Source: an uncultured Eubacteriales bacterium
GTDB taxonomy: Bacteria > Bacillota > Clostridia > Oscillospirales > Oscillospiraceae
Assembly (NCBI GenBank): GCA_900317905.1
Contig: ONIN01000005.1
Coordinates: forward strand, 1 to 64,000
Direction of reading: 5' to 3'
Length of the DNA stretch: 64,000 bases
Shown: positions 14,675-21,770 of the stretch, in pieces
Position numbering within the stretch: the stretch's first letter is position 1
How the letters are laid out: each line of letters starts with the position of its first letter
The notes under the pieces: generated by a model
The model's input: the letters and a program-made list of their open reading frames with translations, nothing else
Databases searched by the model: none
What the model was told of the DNA's origin: nothing
Translations under genes and position numbers: made by a program

Positions 14675-16242
14675 AATACAACCGATTTACAGCGCTGGTG
14701 CTCGCCGTGCTGCTGGTGTTCGCTCTGGCGGCCTGCGGGACGAATGAAAAAGCCCCGGAGACCAGCGAGGTCATCGACGACCGCCCCAAGGTGGACTCGT
14801 CGGACAACCTCTTCGCCATCAATTACAGCAGCACCGCTGGCATGAACCCCTATGCCACCGACAACGTGCTCAACCAGGTGGCGGGGGAGCTGATCTATGA
14901 GCAGCTGATCGAGCTGGACGATACCTTCCACGCCCAGCCGAAGCTGATTACCGCCTGGTCCTCCGACGACGGCGTGAACTGGACCTTCACCGTGGACACC
15001 ACCCGCACCTTCCACGACGGGCACAACCTCACCGCCGCGGACGTGGCCTACACCCTCGACTGCGCCCGCACCTCCGGACTCTATCAGGCGCGGCTGCGGA
15101 ACATCGAATCCGTCACCGCCGAGGAGGACGGCGTCACCGTCACGGTGGTTCTGAACAGAGCCAACACCCAGTTCCCGCTGCTTCTGACGGTTCCCGCCAT
15201 CGAGAACAACGCCATGAGCTACACCTACCCCTCGGGCACCGGCCCCTTCCGCTATGGCGATGACTACACCTATCTGACCCTCTATACCGATCACCCGGAC
15301 GCGGCGGCCATGCCCATCGACACCGTCTATCTCCGGGAGTATGACAGTATGGAGGAGGTCATCAACGCCTTCGACAGCAGCGCCCTGGATCTGGTCTGCA
15401 ACGACCCCACCAGCGAGACGGATCTCAGCTTCTCCAGCGTCAGCGAGTCGAGACAGTACAACACCACGAACCTGCAGTATGTGGGCTTCAACACCAACAG
15501 CAGCTTTTTCTCCCATCCGGAGTACCGCAAGGCCCTCAGCACTGCGGTGGACCGGGCCTACGCCGTCTCCCTTCTGGGTGACGCGGGGGTGGCATCGGCG
15601 CTGCCGGTGCATCCGATGAGCGATCTGTTCGATGAGCAGATGGTGGCGGCTCTGGCCTACGACATGGGCGTCACCTCCACTGCTTTGACCAATGCCGGCG
15701 TCGTGGACTACGACGGTGACGGCGAGCGGGAGTATCTCTACTCCGAGACCTCCACCGAGGCCACGGATCTGAATCTCAGCCTGCTGGTCTGCAGCGACTC
15801 CACCCAGAAGACCGCCGTGGCCAACAAGCTGGCTGCCGACCTGCGGCAGATCGGCATCAACATCGAGGTCAACGCCCTCCCCTGGGAGGAATACTGCGAG
15901 GCGCTGAACATCGGGAACTTCGATCTCTATTACGGCGAGCTGCGGCTCACGGCGGACTTCGACCTGACGCCGCTGCTGGTGGCTGGAGGCAGCGTGAACT
16001 TCGGCGGCGCCTCCAACGAGGAGATCGGCTCTGCCATCAACGCCTATCTGGCCGCCGATGAGGAAAACCGCCCGGAGGCATGCCGCACCCTGCTCACGCT
16101 GATCGCGGAAAACGCCCCCATCGTCCCCGTCTGCTTCGAAAAGCACGAGGTCTGCGCCCACCGGGGCGTGGTCGGCGGCTTCTCGCCCACCCAGTACAAC
16201 ATCTTCCACGATTTTGCCAACTGGACCATCGACCTGAGCTGA
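14671..16242 (+). CDS. ABC-transporter substrate-binding lipoprotein, oligopeptide/nickel (SBP_bac_5) family
   Basis: Encodes 523 residues. The signal peptide runs MKYNRFTALVLAVLLVFALA and ends in the lipobox L-A-A-C (Cys at about residue 23), so it is a lipoprotein on the outer face of the membrane. The body follows the DppA/OppA pattern: NPYATDNV, YEQLIELDD, the W-x-F-x-[VL] segment, FHDGHNLTAADVAYTLD near 125, and the later REYD, KALSTAVDR and WEEY stretches. It should capture peptides or similar solutes for import. No permease or ATPase genes adjoin it, so it is an orphan. It overlaps pgeF by four bases, and a link to muropeptide recovery is possible but inferred. Confidence 0.88.
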   Translation: MKYNRFTALVLAVLLVFALAACGTNEKAPETSEVIDDRPKVDSSDNLFAINYSSTAGMNPYATDNVLNQVAGELIYEQLIELDDTFHAQPKLITAWSSDDGVNWTFTVDTTRTFHDGHNLTAADVAYTLDCARTSGLYQARLRNIESVTAEEDGVTVTVVLNRANTQFPLLLTVPAIENNAMSYTYPSGTGPFRYGDDYTYLTLYTDHPDAAAMPIDTVYLREYDSMEEVINAFDSSALDLVCNDPTSETDLSFSSVSESRQYNTTNLQYVGFNTNSSFFSHPEYRKALSTAVDRAYAVSLLGDAGVASALPVHPMSDLFDEQMVAALAYDMGVTSTALTNAGVVDYDGDGEREYLYSETSTEATDLNLSLLVCSDSTQKTAVANKLAADLRQIGINIEVNALPWEEYCEALNIGNFDLYYGELRLTADFDLTPLLVAGGSVNFGGASNEEIGSAINAYLAADEENRPEACRTLLTLIAENAPIVPVCFEKHEVCAHRGVVGGFSPTQYNIFHDFANWTIDLS

Positions 16243-16282
16243 ACCGAGTGAGAATACATTTTAAATAGAGGGGAGTATTATC

Positions 16283-16660
16283 ATGACCGATCGAGAGCTC
16301 ATCAATCTGGCGAAAGAGGCATCCAAATTCGCCCATGTACCCTATTCCAAGTTCCCCGTCGGCGCGGCGCTGGAGTGCCGGGGCGGCGTGGTCTTCACCG
16401 GCTGCAACATTGAAAATGCCGCGCTGGGCAGCACCATCTGCGCCGAGCGCACCGCCGCCTGCAAGGCCATCAGCGAGGGCCACCGGGACTTCATCCGCAT
16501 CGCGGTCTACGCCGACGGCGACGGCTTCTGCTACCCCTGCGGCGCCTGCCGGCAGTTTTTGGCGGAGTTCGCCCCGGACCTGGAGGTGCTCAGCGCCAAG
16601 GGTGACCGGTACGTTTCCAACCGGCTCAGCGAGCTGCTGCCCCACACATTTAACTTCTGA
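16283..16660 (+). CDS. cdd: cytidine deaminase
   Basis: Encodes 125 residues, the normal length of the tetrameric zinc enzyme that deaminates cytidine and deoxycytidine to uridine in pyrimidine salvage. The first motif is CNIENAALGSTICAERTA, with the zinc Cys and the catalytic Glu in CAE. The second motif PCGACRQFLAEF supplies the other two zinc cysteines. VPYSKFPVGAAL near residue 20 is also typical. The ATG has GGGGAG 8 bp upstream. Its stop overlaps the next start (TGATG), so the LysR-like gene is translated from the same mRNA. Confidence 0.96.
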   Translation: MTDRELINLAKEASKFAHVPYSKFPVGAALECRGGVVFTGCNIENAALGSTICAERTAACKAISEGHRDFIRIAVYADGDGFCYPCGACRQFLAEFAPDLEVLSAKGDRYVSNRLSELLPHTFNF

Positions 16661-16953
16661 TGGAGCTGGAACAGCTTCGCATCTTCGCCGCCGTGGCCGA
16701 GGCTAAGAGCTTTTCCGCCGCGGCGCGCGCCCTGTTCGTCAGCCACTCCACCACCAGCCGGGCCGTCTCTGCTCTGGAGCGGGAGCTGGGTGTGGAGCTG
16801 CTGGACCGGCAGGGGAGAGTCGTCCGCCCCAACCCGGCGGGGGAGGAACTGCTGAAACATGCAGAGATCCTGCTCCGGGAGGCCGAGGAGGCCAGAGCGG
16901 CGATGACACCATTTAAAAAGCAAGAACACAAAGGAGAGAGAAACACCCCATGA
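16660..16953 (+). CDS. HTH-only LysR-family protein
   Basis: Encodes 97 residues that cover just the winged helix-turn-helix of a LysR regulator: MELEQLRIFAAVAEAKSFSA then ARALFVSHSTTSRAVSALER, and LLDRQGRVVRPNPAGEELL. A normal LysR protein has about 200 further residues for effector binding; here the frame ends after the linker helix. The gene overlaps cdd at its start and the peptidase at its stop (ATGA), with no debris, so it is an organised small gene and not a recent truncation. It could bind DNA as a dimer through the linker helix, possibly without a ligand. The target is unknown; auto-control of this operon is an inference. Confidence 0.82.
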   Translation: MELEQLRIFAAVAEAKSFSAAARALFVSHSTTSRAVSALERELGVELLDRQGRVVRPNPAGEELLKHAEILLREAEEARAAMTPFKKQEHKGERNTP

Positions 16954-18020
16954 ACAATCTCAAACGCATTCAGGACGCCATGCGCGAAGCCGAGCTGGAA
17001 GCGCTGCTTCTGGTCGATCCTCTGAACCGCTACTACGCCGCGGGCTTCCCGTCCTCCGACGGCGCCGTGGTGGTGACCATGGACAAGAGCTACTACATCA
17101 CCGACTCCCGCTACATCGAGGCTGCCCGCAACGCCCTCGGTGACACGGTGGAGGTGCTGCTCACCGACCGGGAGAAGCCCATGCGCCTCTGGCTCCAGGC
17201 GATCCTGGATGATCACAAGGTGGAGAAGCTGGGCGCCGAGGATCAGAGCCTCACCTATCAGGAGTATCTGAACTACGCCCGCACTCTGCAGAAAAAGCTG
17301 ATCCCCTCCTCGGATCTGATCCTGAAGCTGAGACAGCAGAAGCAGCCCGAGGAGCTGAAGTTCCTCCAGGCCGCCCAGGACATCACCGACCAGGCCCTGA
17401 AGGAAGTCCTGCCCATCATCAAGCCCGGCGTCACCGAGCGGGAGATCGCCGCCGAGATCACCTACCGCCAGCTGCGGCTGGGGGCTGAGGGCAACAGCTT
17501 TGATCCCATCGTGGTCACCGGCGCCCACTCCAGCATGCCCCACGGCGTCCCCGGCGACACCAAGGTCAAGGAAGGCGACTTCGTTACTATGGACTTCGGC
17601 TGCCTCAAGGGCGGCTACTGCTCCGACATGACCCGCACCGTGGCGGTTGGCTATGCAACTGACGAGATGAAGAAGGTCTACAACACGGTTCTGGAGGCCC
17701 AGCTGGCCGGCATCGCCATCGCAAAGGCAGGCGTCACCGGCAGGGACATCGACGGCGCCGCCAGAGACGTGATCACCAAAGCCGGCTACGGCGAGTATTT
17801 CGGCCACAGCTTCGGCCACAGCCTGGGTCTCTACATCCACGAGAGCCCCAACTGCGCCCCCAACAACGACCAGCCCATGCCGGTGGACGCGGTCTGCTCC
17901 GCGGAGCCCGGCATCTACCTGCCCGGAAAGTTCGGCGTCCGAATCGAGGACGTCATGCATCTGACCGAGACCGGCGCCGAGGTGCTGACCCACTCTCCCA
18001 AGGAGCTCATGATCCTGTAA
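16950..18020 (+). CDS. M24 family Xaa-Pro aminopeptidase / dipeptidase
   Basis: Encodes 356 residues of a cytoplasmic metallopeptidase that removes residues ahead of proline. The N-terminal creatinase-like domain (DPLNRYYAAGFPSSDG) covers about 1-125. The catalytic pita-bread domain shows all five metal ligands: Asp in TMDFG, Asp in YCSDMTRT, His in GHSFGHSLG, Glu in SAEPGIYLPG and Glu in VRIEDV. The start overlaps the stop of the LysR-like gene. In Clostridia this gene is commonly followed by efp, as here, but efp has its own promoter inside this gene's terminator region. Confidence 0.93.
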   Translation: MNNLKRIQDAMREAELEALLLVDPLNRYYAAGFPSSDGAVVVTMDKSYYITDSRYIEAARNALGDTVEVLLTDREKPMRLWLQAILDDHKVEKLGAEDQSLTYQEYLNYARTLQKKLIPSSDLILKLRQQKQPEELKFLQAAQDITDQALKEVLPIIKPGVTEREIAAEITYRQLRLGAEGNSFDPIVVTGAHSSMPHGVPGDTKVKEGDFVTMDFGCLKGGYCSDMTRTVAVGYATDEMKKVYNTVLEAQLAGIAIAKAGVTGRDIDGAARDVITKAGYGEYFGHSFGHSLGLYIHESPNCAPNNDQPMPVDAVCSAEPGIYLPGKFGVRIEDVMHLTETGAEVLTHSPKELMIL

Positions 18021-18031
18021 AAAACTGCAAA

Positions 18032-18074
18032 ATCCCGGCTTTTTGGTAATTATGGCTTGCCAAACCGGGTTTTA
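18032..18074 (+). terminator. rho-independent terminator of the cdd-peptidase operon
   Basis: CCCGG...TGG pairs with CCA..CCGGG, followed by TTTTAT. The right arm overlaps the -35/spacer of the efp promoter. Confidence 0.7.
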
Positions 18075-18085
18075 TCGTGTAGAAT
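18057..18085 (+). promoter_or_regulatory. sigma-A promoter of efp
   Basis: TTGCCA, 17 bp, TAGAAT. It begins within the preceding terminator hairpin. Confidence 0.7.
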
Positions 18086-18127
18086 GATACAGGCAAAATG
18101 AAAAAACCACTTAGGAGGATTTAGAAT

Positions 18128-18694
18128 ATGATCACTGCAGGCGATTTCAGAAACGGCGTGACCTTCGAGACGGAGGACGGCCAGGTTATGCAGGTTGTGG
18201 AGTTCCAGCACGTCAAGCCCGGCAAGGGCGCGGCCTTCGTGCGCACCAAGATGAAGAACGTCATCACCGGCGCCGTGACCGAGACTTCCTTCAACCCCAC
18301 CGCCAAGTTTGAGGAAGCCACCATCGAGCGCAAGACCATGGAGTACAGCTACAACGACGGCAACCTCTATTACTTCATGGACCCCGAGACCTATGATCTC
18401 ATCCCGATCGACGAGAGCGTGCTGAACGACAACTTCAAGTTTGTCAAGGAAAATATGTCCTGCACGGTCTACTCCTTCAAGGAGAAGGTCTTCAATGTCG
18501 AGCCTCCCACGTTCGTGGATCTGGAGGTCACCGAGACCGATCCCGGCTTCGCCGGCAACACCGCCACCAACGCCACCAAGCCCGCCACTCTGGAGACCGG
18601 CGCCGAGATCAAAGTCCCGCTGTTCATCAACCCCGGCGACAAGATCCGCGTGGATACCCGCGTGGGCGAGTACCTGGAGCGCTCCAAGGGCTGA
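18128..18694 (+). CDS. efp: translation elongation factor P
   Basis: Encodes 188 residues with the three-domain EF-P fold. EF-P enters the ribosomal E site and relieves stalling at consecutive prolines. Domain I carries the tip loop KPGKGAAF with the modifiable lysine at residue 33. The family signature KFKFVKENM-like segment ([16 protein letters not shown]) and the domain III block [13 protein letters not shown] are intact. The ATG follows TTAGGAGG. The tip is Lys, not Arg, consistent with the Bacillus-type 5-aminopentanol or unmodified class. An M16-like protein of the YfmF group, named for that modification pathway, lies at 33151 in the window. Confidence 0.97.
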   Translation: MITAGDFRNGVTFETEDGQVMQVVEFQHVKPGKGAAFVRTKMKNVITGAVTETSFNPTAKFEEATIERKTMEYSYNDGNLYYFMDPETYDLIPIDESVLNDNFKFVKENMSCTVYSFKEKVFNVEPPTFVDLEVTETDPGFAGNTATNATKPATLETGAEIKVPLFINPGDKIRVDTRVGEYLERSKG

Positions 18695-18708
18695 GAAACC
18701 TATAATAC

Positions 18709-18740
18709 AAACCCGGACGCAGCAATGCGCCCGGGTTTTT
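18709..18740 (+). terminator. rho-independent terminator of efp
   Basis: AAACCCGG and CCGGGTTTTT arms with an inner CGC/GCG pair, directly after the efp stop. Confidence 0.9.
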
Positions 18741-19151
18741 CTGCGGAAAAAGGGGAGCGCAGCGGCGGCGCTTGCGGGTCAGGAAGCCGCCACGGGGGCG
18801 TTTTGTACAAAATGACCAAAATAATTGCCTGATTCGGCCAAAATTGGAAGATCCTGCGCGAAAAAGAGCCGTTTTTCGGCAATTTCCGATCTGAATTAAA
18901 AAATGTTGAAATTTTTGTTATGTAACCCGCGGCGGGCGGAAATAGCCCCGGAGCCTCCCGGATTCGGATAAACGCGCTACTACATCCTGTGCCGAAACCT
19001 GGAGAGAGGTGGAAAAAGCAACAATTCATTGTGGTTATGGTCGAATTCCACAGGAGAATATGTCCAAGGGATTTCAAATGATTAACATAAAAATAACAAA
19101 AATGACGGGCGCGCCGGGAGAAATTTAGTCAAAAAAATTATGCCAAAACGC
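18741..19151. other. long intergenic region upstream of the SLH gene, nothing identified
   Basis: About 410 bp between the efp terminator and the next promoter. I find no gene with a ribosome site on either strand and no riboswitch I recognise. The centre (18930-19015) is GC-rich with several short self-complementary stretches; the flanks are AT-rich. It may hold regulatory sites for the strongly expressed surface protein. Confidence 0.4.
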
Positions 19152-19180
19152 TTGAAACCGCGAAAATTATATGTTATAAT
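19152..19180 (+). promoter_or_regulatory. strong sigma-A promoter of the SLH protein gene
   Basis: TTGAAA, 17 bp, TATAAT. The start codon is 90 bp downstream, giving a leader of about 80 bases. Confidence 0.85.
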
Positions 19181-19269
19181 CCTTTCTGAAATTGTTTGGT
19201 ACATGTCTTCGCTCTGTGGAAGGCAAAAAAAATCCAATGCCAAACGAAAAAAATGGAGGTATCAAAAGC

Positions 19270-21690
19270 ATGAAAAAAAGACTGTTGAGCATGCTGATGG
19301 TCGTCCTCATGGTTGTTGCATTGCTTCCTTCTGCCGCTTTTGCAGCGAAGGCTTGCAGCCACACTGCCACGGACGTTGATACCGGAGAGACCGTTAAAAC
19401 CGTCTCCGTTATCACCATCACCAAGGATGCTGCTGCCAAGACCCCTGGCATCAACGCTGAGGTTTGCTGGCAGTGCGGCAAGGTTCTGAAGTGTGAAATC
19501 ACTCCCTTTGTCGGCAAGTCCAGAGACATCTGCAAGGTGCATGAGCATCCTGTCAGCGTGACCGTTCAGGAGCCCGCTTGCGAGCAGGCTGGCCTGAGAG
19601 TCACCTACTGCGCTGACTGCGGCTCCATCATCAGCAAGATCACTCCCACCGGCTACAAGGCCACCACCTTCGAGGGTAAGGCTCACAACATCGGCGCTGC
19701 TGACTTCACCGTCGTTGGCGCTCCCGGCTGCGAGACCGAGGGCTGGGGCTACGCGATCTGCGCTGACTGCGGCAAGCCCTTCATCGTGGAGAATCTGGCC
19801 AAGGCTCTGGAGCTCGGCCTGCCCAGCCAGAAGGCTGAGATCACCAAGCTCTTCAAGGCTACCGGCCACAACTACAAGGCTGTCACCGCCGCTGTTGACT
19901 ACAACGAGGATGGCGCCATCAACTTCACTCCCGACGTCTATGGCGTCCGTGACCTGTTCCCGAAGATCGCTGCTTCTCACTATCGCACTGTGAACGGCGA
20001 GAAGATCATCGGCGCTGGCGGCCACGCTCTGGAGCGTTTTGCTGTTGGCATTGACAACTTCGGCATGGGCTACACCGGCGATAAGGTCTGCGCCAACTGC
20101 GGCGCTGTCAAGTTCGGCGAGACCATCGAGAACTGGAACGACGCTCACAAGAAGACCGAAGTCTGGACCCCCGAGGTCGTTGGCTTCCTGCCTTACATTG
20201 ATGAGGACGGCGTGAAGGTCGACGGTATGACCGACAAGATGCACTGCCAGAAGTACAACACCACCTTCGAGAGCGAAGTCATCCCCTATGACGAGTACTT
20301 CGCTGTTGATTATCTGACTCCCGACACCATGGTCGTTGGCGCTTTTGATGCGACCTGCGAGACCGCTGGTTACACCGGCGACACCTGGAAGAAGGGCACT
20401 GTCAACGACAAGCCCTCTGACGATGGTGCGAATGTTGAGGGTTGGTACAAGGTCTCCACTGGTAAGGAGATCCCCGCTCTGGGCCACAACTGGGCCCCGA
20501 TCCCGGATGTTGCTCCTACCTGCACCGAGCCCGGCTTCAAGAGCCAGGGCGCCAAGATGTGCCTCAACTGCGGCGAGGTTGATTTCGGCAACCTCTACGA
20601 CTTTGACACTTACAAGGCCCGCGCCTATGTTGCCCCCACCGGCCACAATTGGGACTGGACCGTCCTGGTTGATCCCACCTGCGCTCAGCGCGGCATCTGC
20701 GTGCGTCAGTGCGTTGTCTGCGGTGAGAAGACTGTTGATGGCGCTTACTATCTGAAGCCCGTTGCTCACCAGCCCGAGGTCGTCGGCGCTGTTGAGCCTG
20801 GCTGCAACACCGTTGGTTACACTGGCGACAAGGTCTGCAAGTGGTGCGGCACCATGATCGAGCAGGGCACCGATGTCAAGCCTGTTGGCCACAAGGTCGA
20901 GCTGAAGGACATTCAGCCCACCTGCACTGAGCCTGGCTATCGTCAGCGCGGCGTCTGCTCCGTCTGCGGCGAAGTCATTGTTGAAGGCGTGCTGCTGCCG
21001 CCTCTGGGCCACGACTACAAGTACGGCATCTGCACTCGTTGCGGCGCTGTCGATGGCGAGTATCCCGTGCAGCCCACCACCGAGCCCACCACTGAGCCCA
21101 GTGTTGAGCCCTCTGTCGAGCCCAGCGTTGAGCCCTCTGTGGAGCCCTCCGTTGAGCCCTACGTGAACCCCTTCGTTGATGTTGCTGATGGCGCTTACTA
21201 CGCTCCCGCTGTTCAGTGGGCTGTCGAGAACGGCGTGACCACCGGCGTTGACAAGGATCACTTCGCTCCCGCTCTGGTTTGCGACCGCGCTCAGATGGTT
21301 ACCTTCCTGTGGCGTGCCGCTGGCTCCCCCGTCGTTTCTGACGTGGAGAACCCCTTCACCGACGTCAAGGCTGGCTACTACTACTACGATGCCGTTATGT
21401 GGGCCGTCTCTGAGGGCATCACCACCGGCACCAGCGCTGACAAGTTCAGCCCCAACGCCACCGTGACCCGCGCTCAGGTCGTTACCTTCCTGTTCCGCTA
21501 TGAGAACGGCGCTGCTGCTACCGTGGCCAACCCCTTCAGCGATGTTGCTGAGGGCACCTGGTACTACGACGCTGTCCTGTGGGCTGTTGAGAATGAGATC
21601 ACCACTGGCAAGACTGCTACCACCTTCGCTCCGAATGATGATTGCTCTCGTGCCGAGATCGTGACCTTCCTCTGCCGCGACTTCGCGTAA
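19270..21690 (+). CDS. secreted SLH-anchored surface protein with repeated Cys/His (CxxCG) units
   Basis: Encodes 806 residues. The signal peptide MKKRLLSMLMVVLMVVALLP ends near AFAA. Residues ~35-595 consist of imperfect repeats, each built as P-[TG]-C-x3-G-[YF], then C-x-x-C-G, then a closing G-H: CADCG, CANCG, CLNCG, CVVCG, CKWCG, CSVCG and CTRCG are among them. One Cys, a CxxC pair and a His per unit look like a zinc-ribbon-like metal site. A repeat-rich linker of PTTEP and PSVEP units (about 598-630) leads into three SLH domains (about 630-806), each with NPF-x-DV and ITTG/VTTG marks, that tether the protein to wall polymers. Codons here favour GCT and GTT unlike most neighbours, as in highly expressed genes. 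The start is chosen at the signal peptide with GGAGG upstream. The function of the repeats is unknown. Confidence 0.88.
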   Translation: MKKRLLSMLMVVLMVVALLPSAAFAAKACSHTATDVDTGETVKTVSVITITKDAAAKTPGINAEVCWQCGKVLKCEITPFVGKSRDICKVHEHPVSVTVQEPACEQAGLRVTYCADCGSIISKITPTGYKATTFEGKAHNIGAADFTVVGAPGCETEGWGYAICADCGKPFIVENLAKALELGLPSQKAEITKLFKATGHNYKAVTAAVDYNEDGAINFTPDVYGVRDLFPKIAASHYRTVNGEKIIGAGGHALERFAVGIDNFGMGYTGDKVCANCGAVKFGETIENWNDAHKKTEVWTPEVVGFLPYIDEDGVKVDGMTDKMHCQKYNTTFESEVIPYDEYFAVDYLTPDTMVVGAFDATCETAGYTGDTWKKGTVNDKPSDDGANVEGWYKVSTGKEIPALGHNWAPIPDVAPTCTEPGFKSQGAKMCLNCGEVDFGNLYDFDTYKARAYVAPTGHNWDWTVLVDPTCAQRGICVRQCVVCGEKTVDGAYYLKPVAHQPEVVGAVEPGCNTVGYTGDKVCKWCGTMIEQGTDVKPVGHKVELKDIQPTCTEPGYRQRGVCSVCGEVIVEGVLLPPLGHDYKYGICTRCGAVDGEYPVQPTTEPTTEPSVEPSVEPSVEPSVEPSVEPYVNPFVDVADGAYYAPAVQWAVENGVTTGVDKDHFAPALVCDRAQMVTFLWRAAGSPVVSDVENPFTDVKAGYYYYDAVMWAVSEGITTGTSADKFSPNATVTRAQVVTFLFRYENGAAATVANPFSDVAEGTWYYDAVLWAVENEITTGKTATTFAPNDDCSRAEIVTFLCRDFA

Positions 21691-21704
21691 TATTCCAAGC
21701 ATTT

Positions 21705-21737
21705 ATCCTCCCCGGTCTTGTGCCGGGGAGGATTTTC
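21705..21737 (+). terminator. rho-independent terminator of the SLH gene
   Basis: ATCCTCCCCGG / CCGGGGAGGAT arms followed by TTTTCATTT. Confidence 0.92.
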
Positions 21738-21770
21738 ATTTATAATGACAATAACATATTGTGAAAGGGC

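Noticed and set aside
18741-19151. A possible c-di-GMP or other riboswitch ahead of the surface protein
   Set aside because: The strong promoter at 19152 lies downstream of it, so the region is not in the transcript, and no conserved core was recognised.
21061-21165. Short tandem repeats as a CRISPR or variable-number locus
   Set aside because: They encode the PTTEP/PSVEP linker in frame; units are 12 bases with synonymous changes and no spacers.
19174-21702. An 842-codon open frame antisense to the SLH protein gene
   Set aside because: The sense strand has a signal peptide, SLH domains and a promoter; the antisense frame is repetitive because the sense repeats are.
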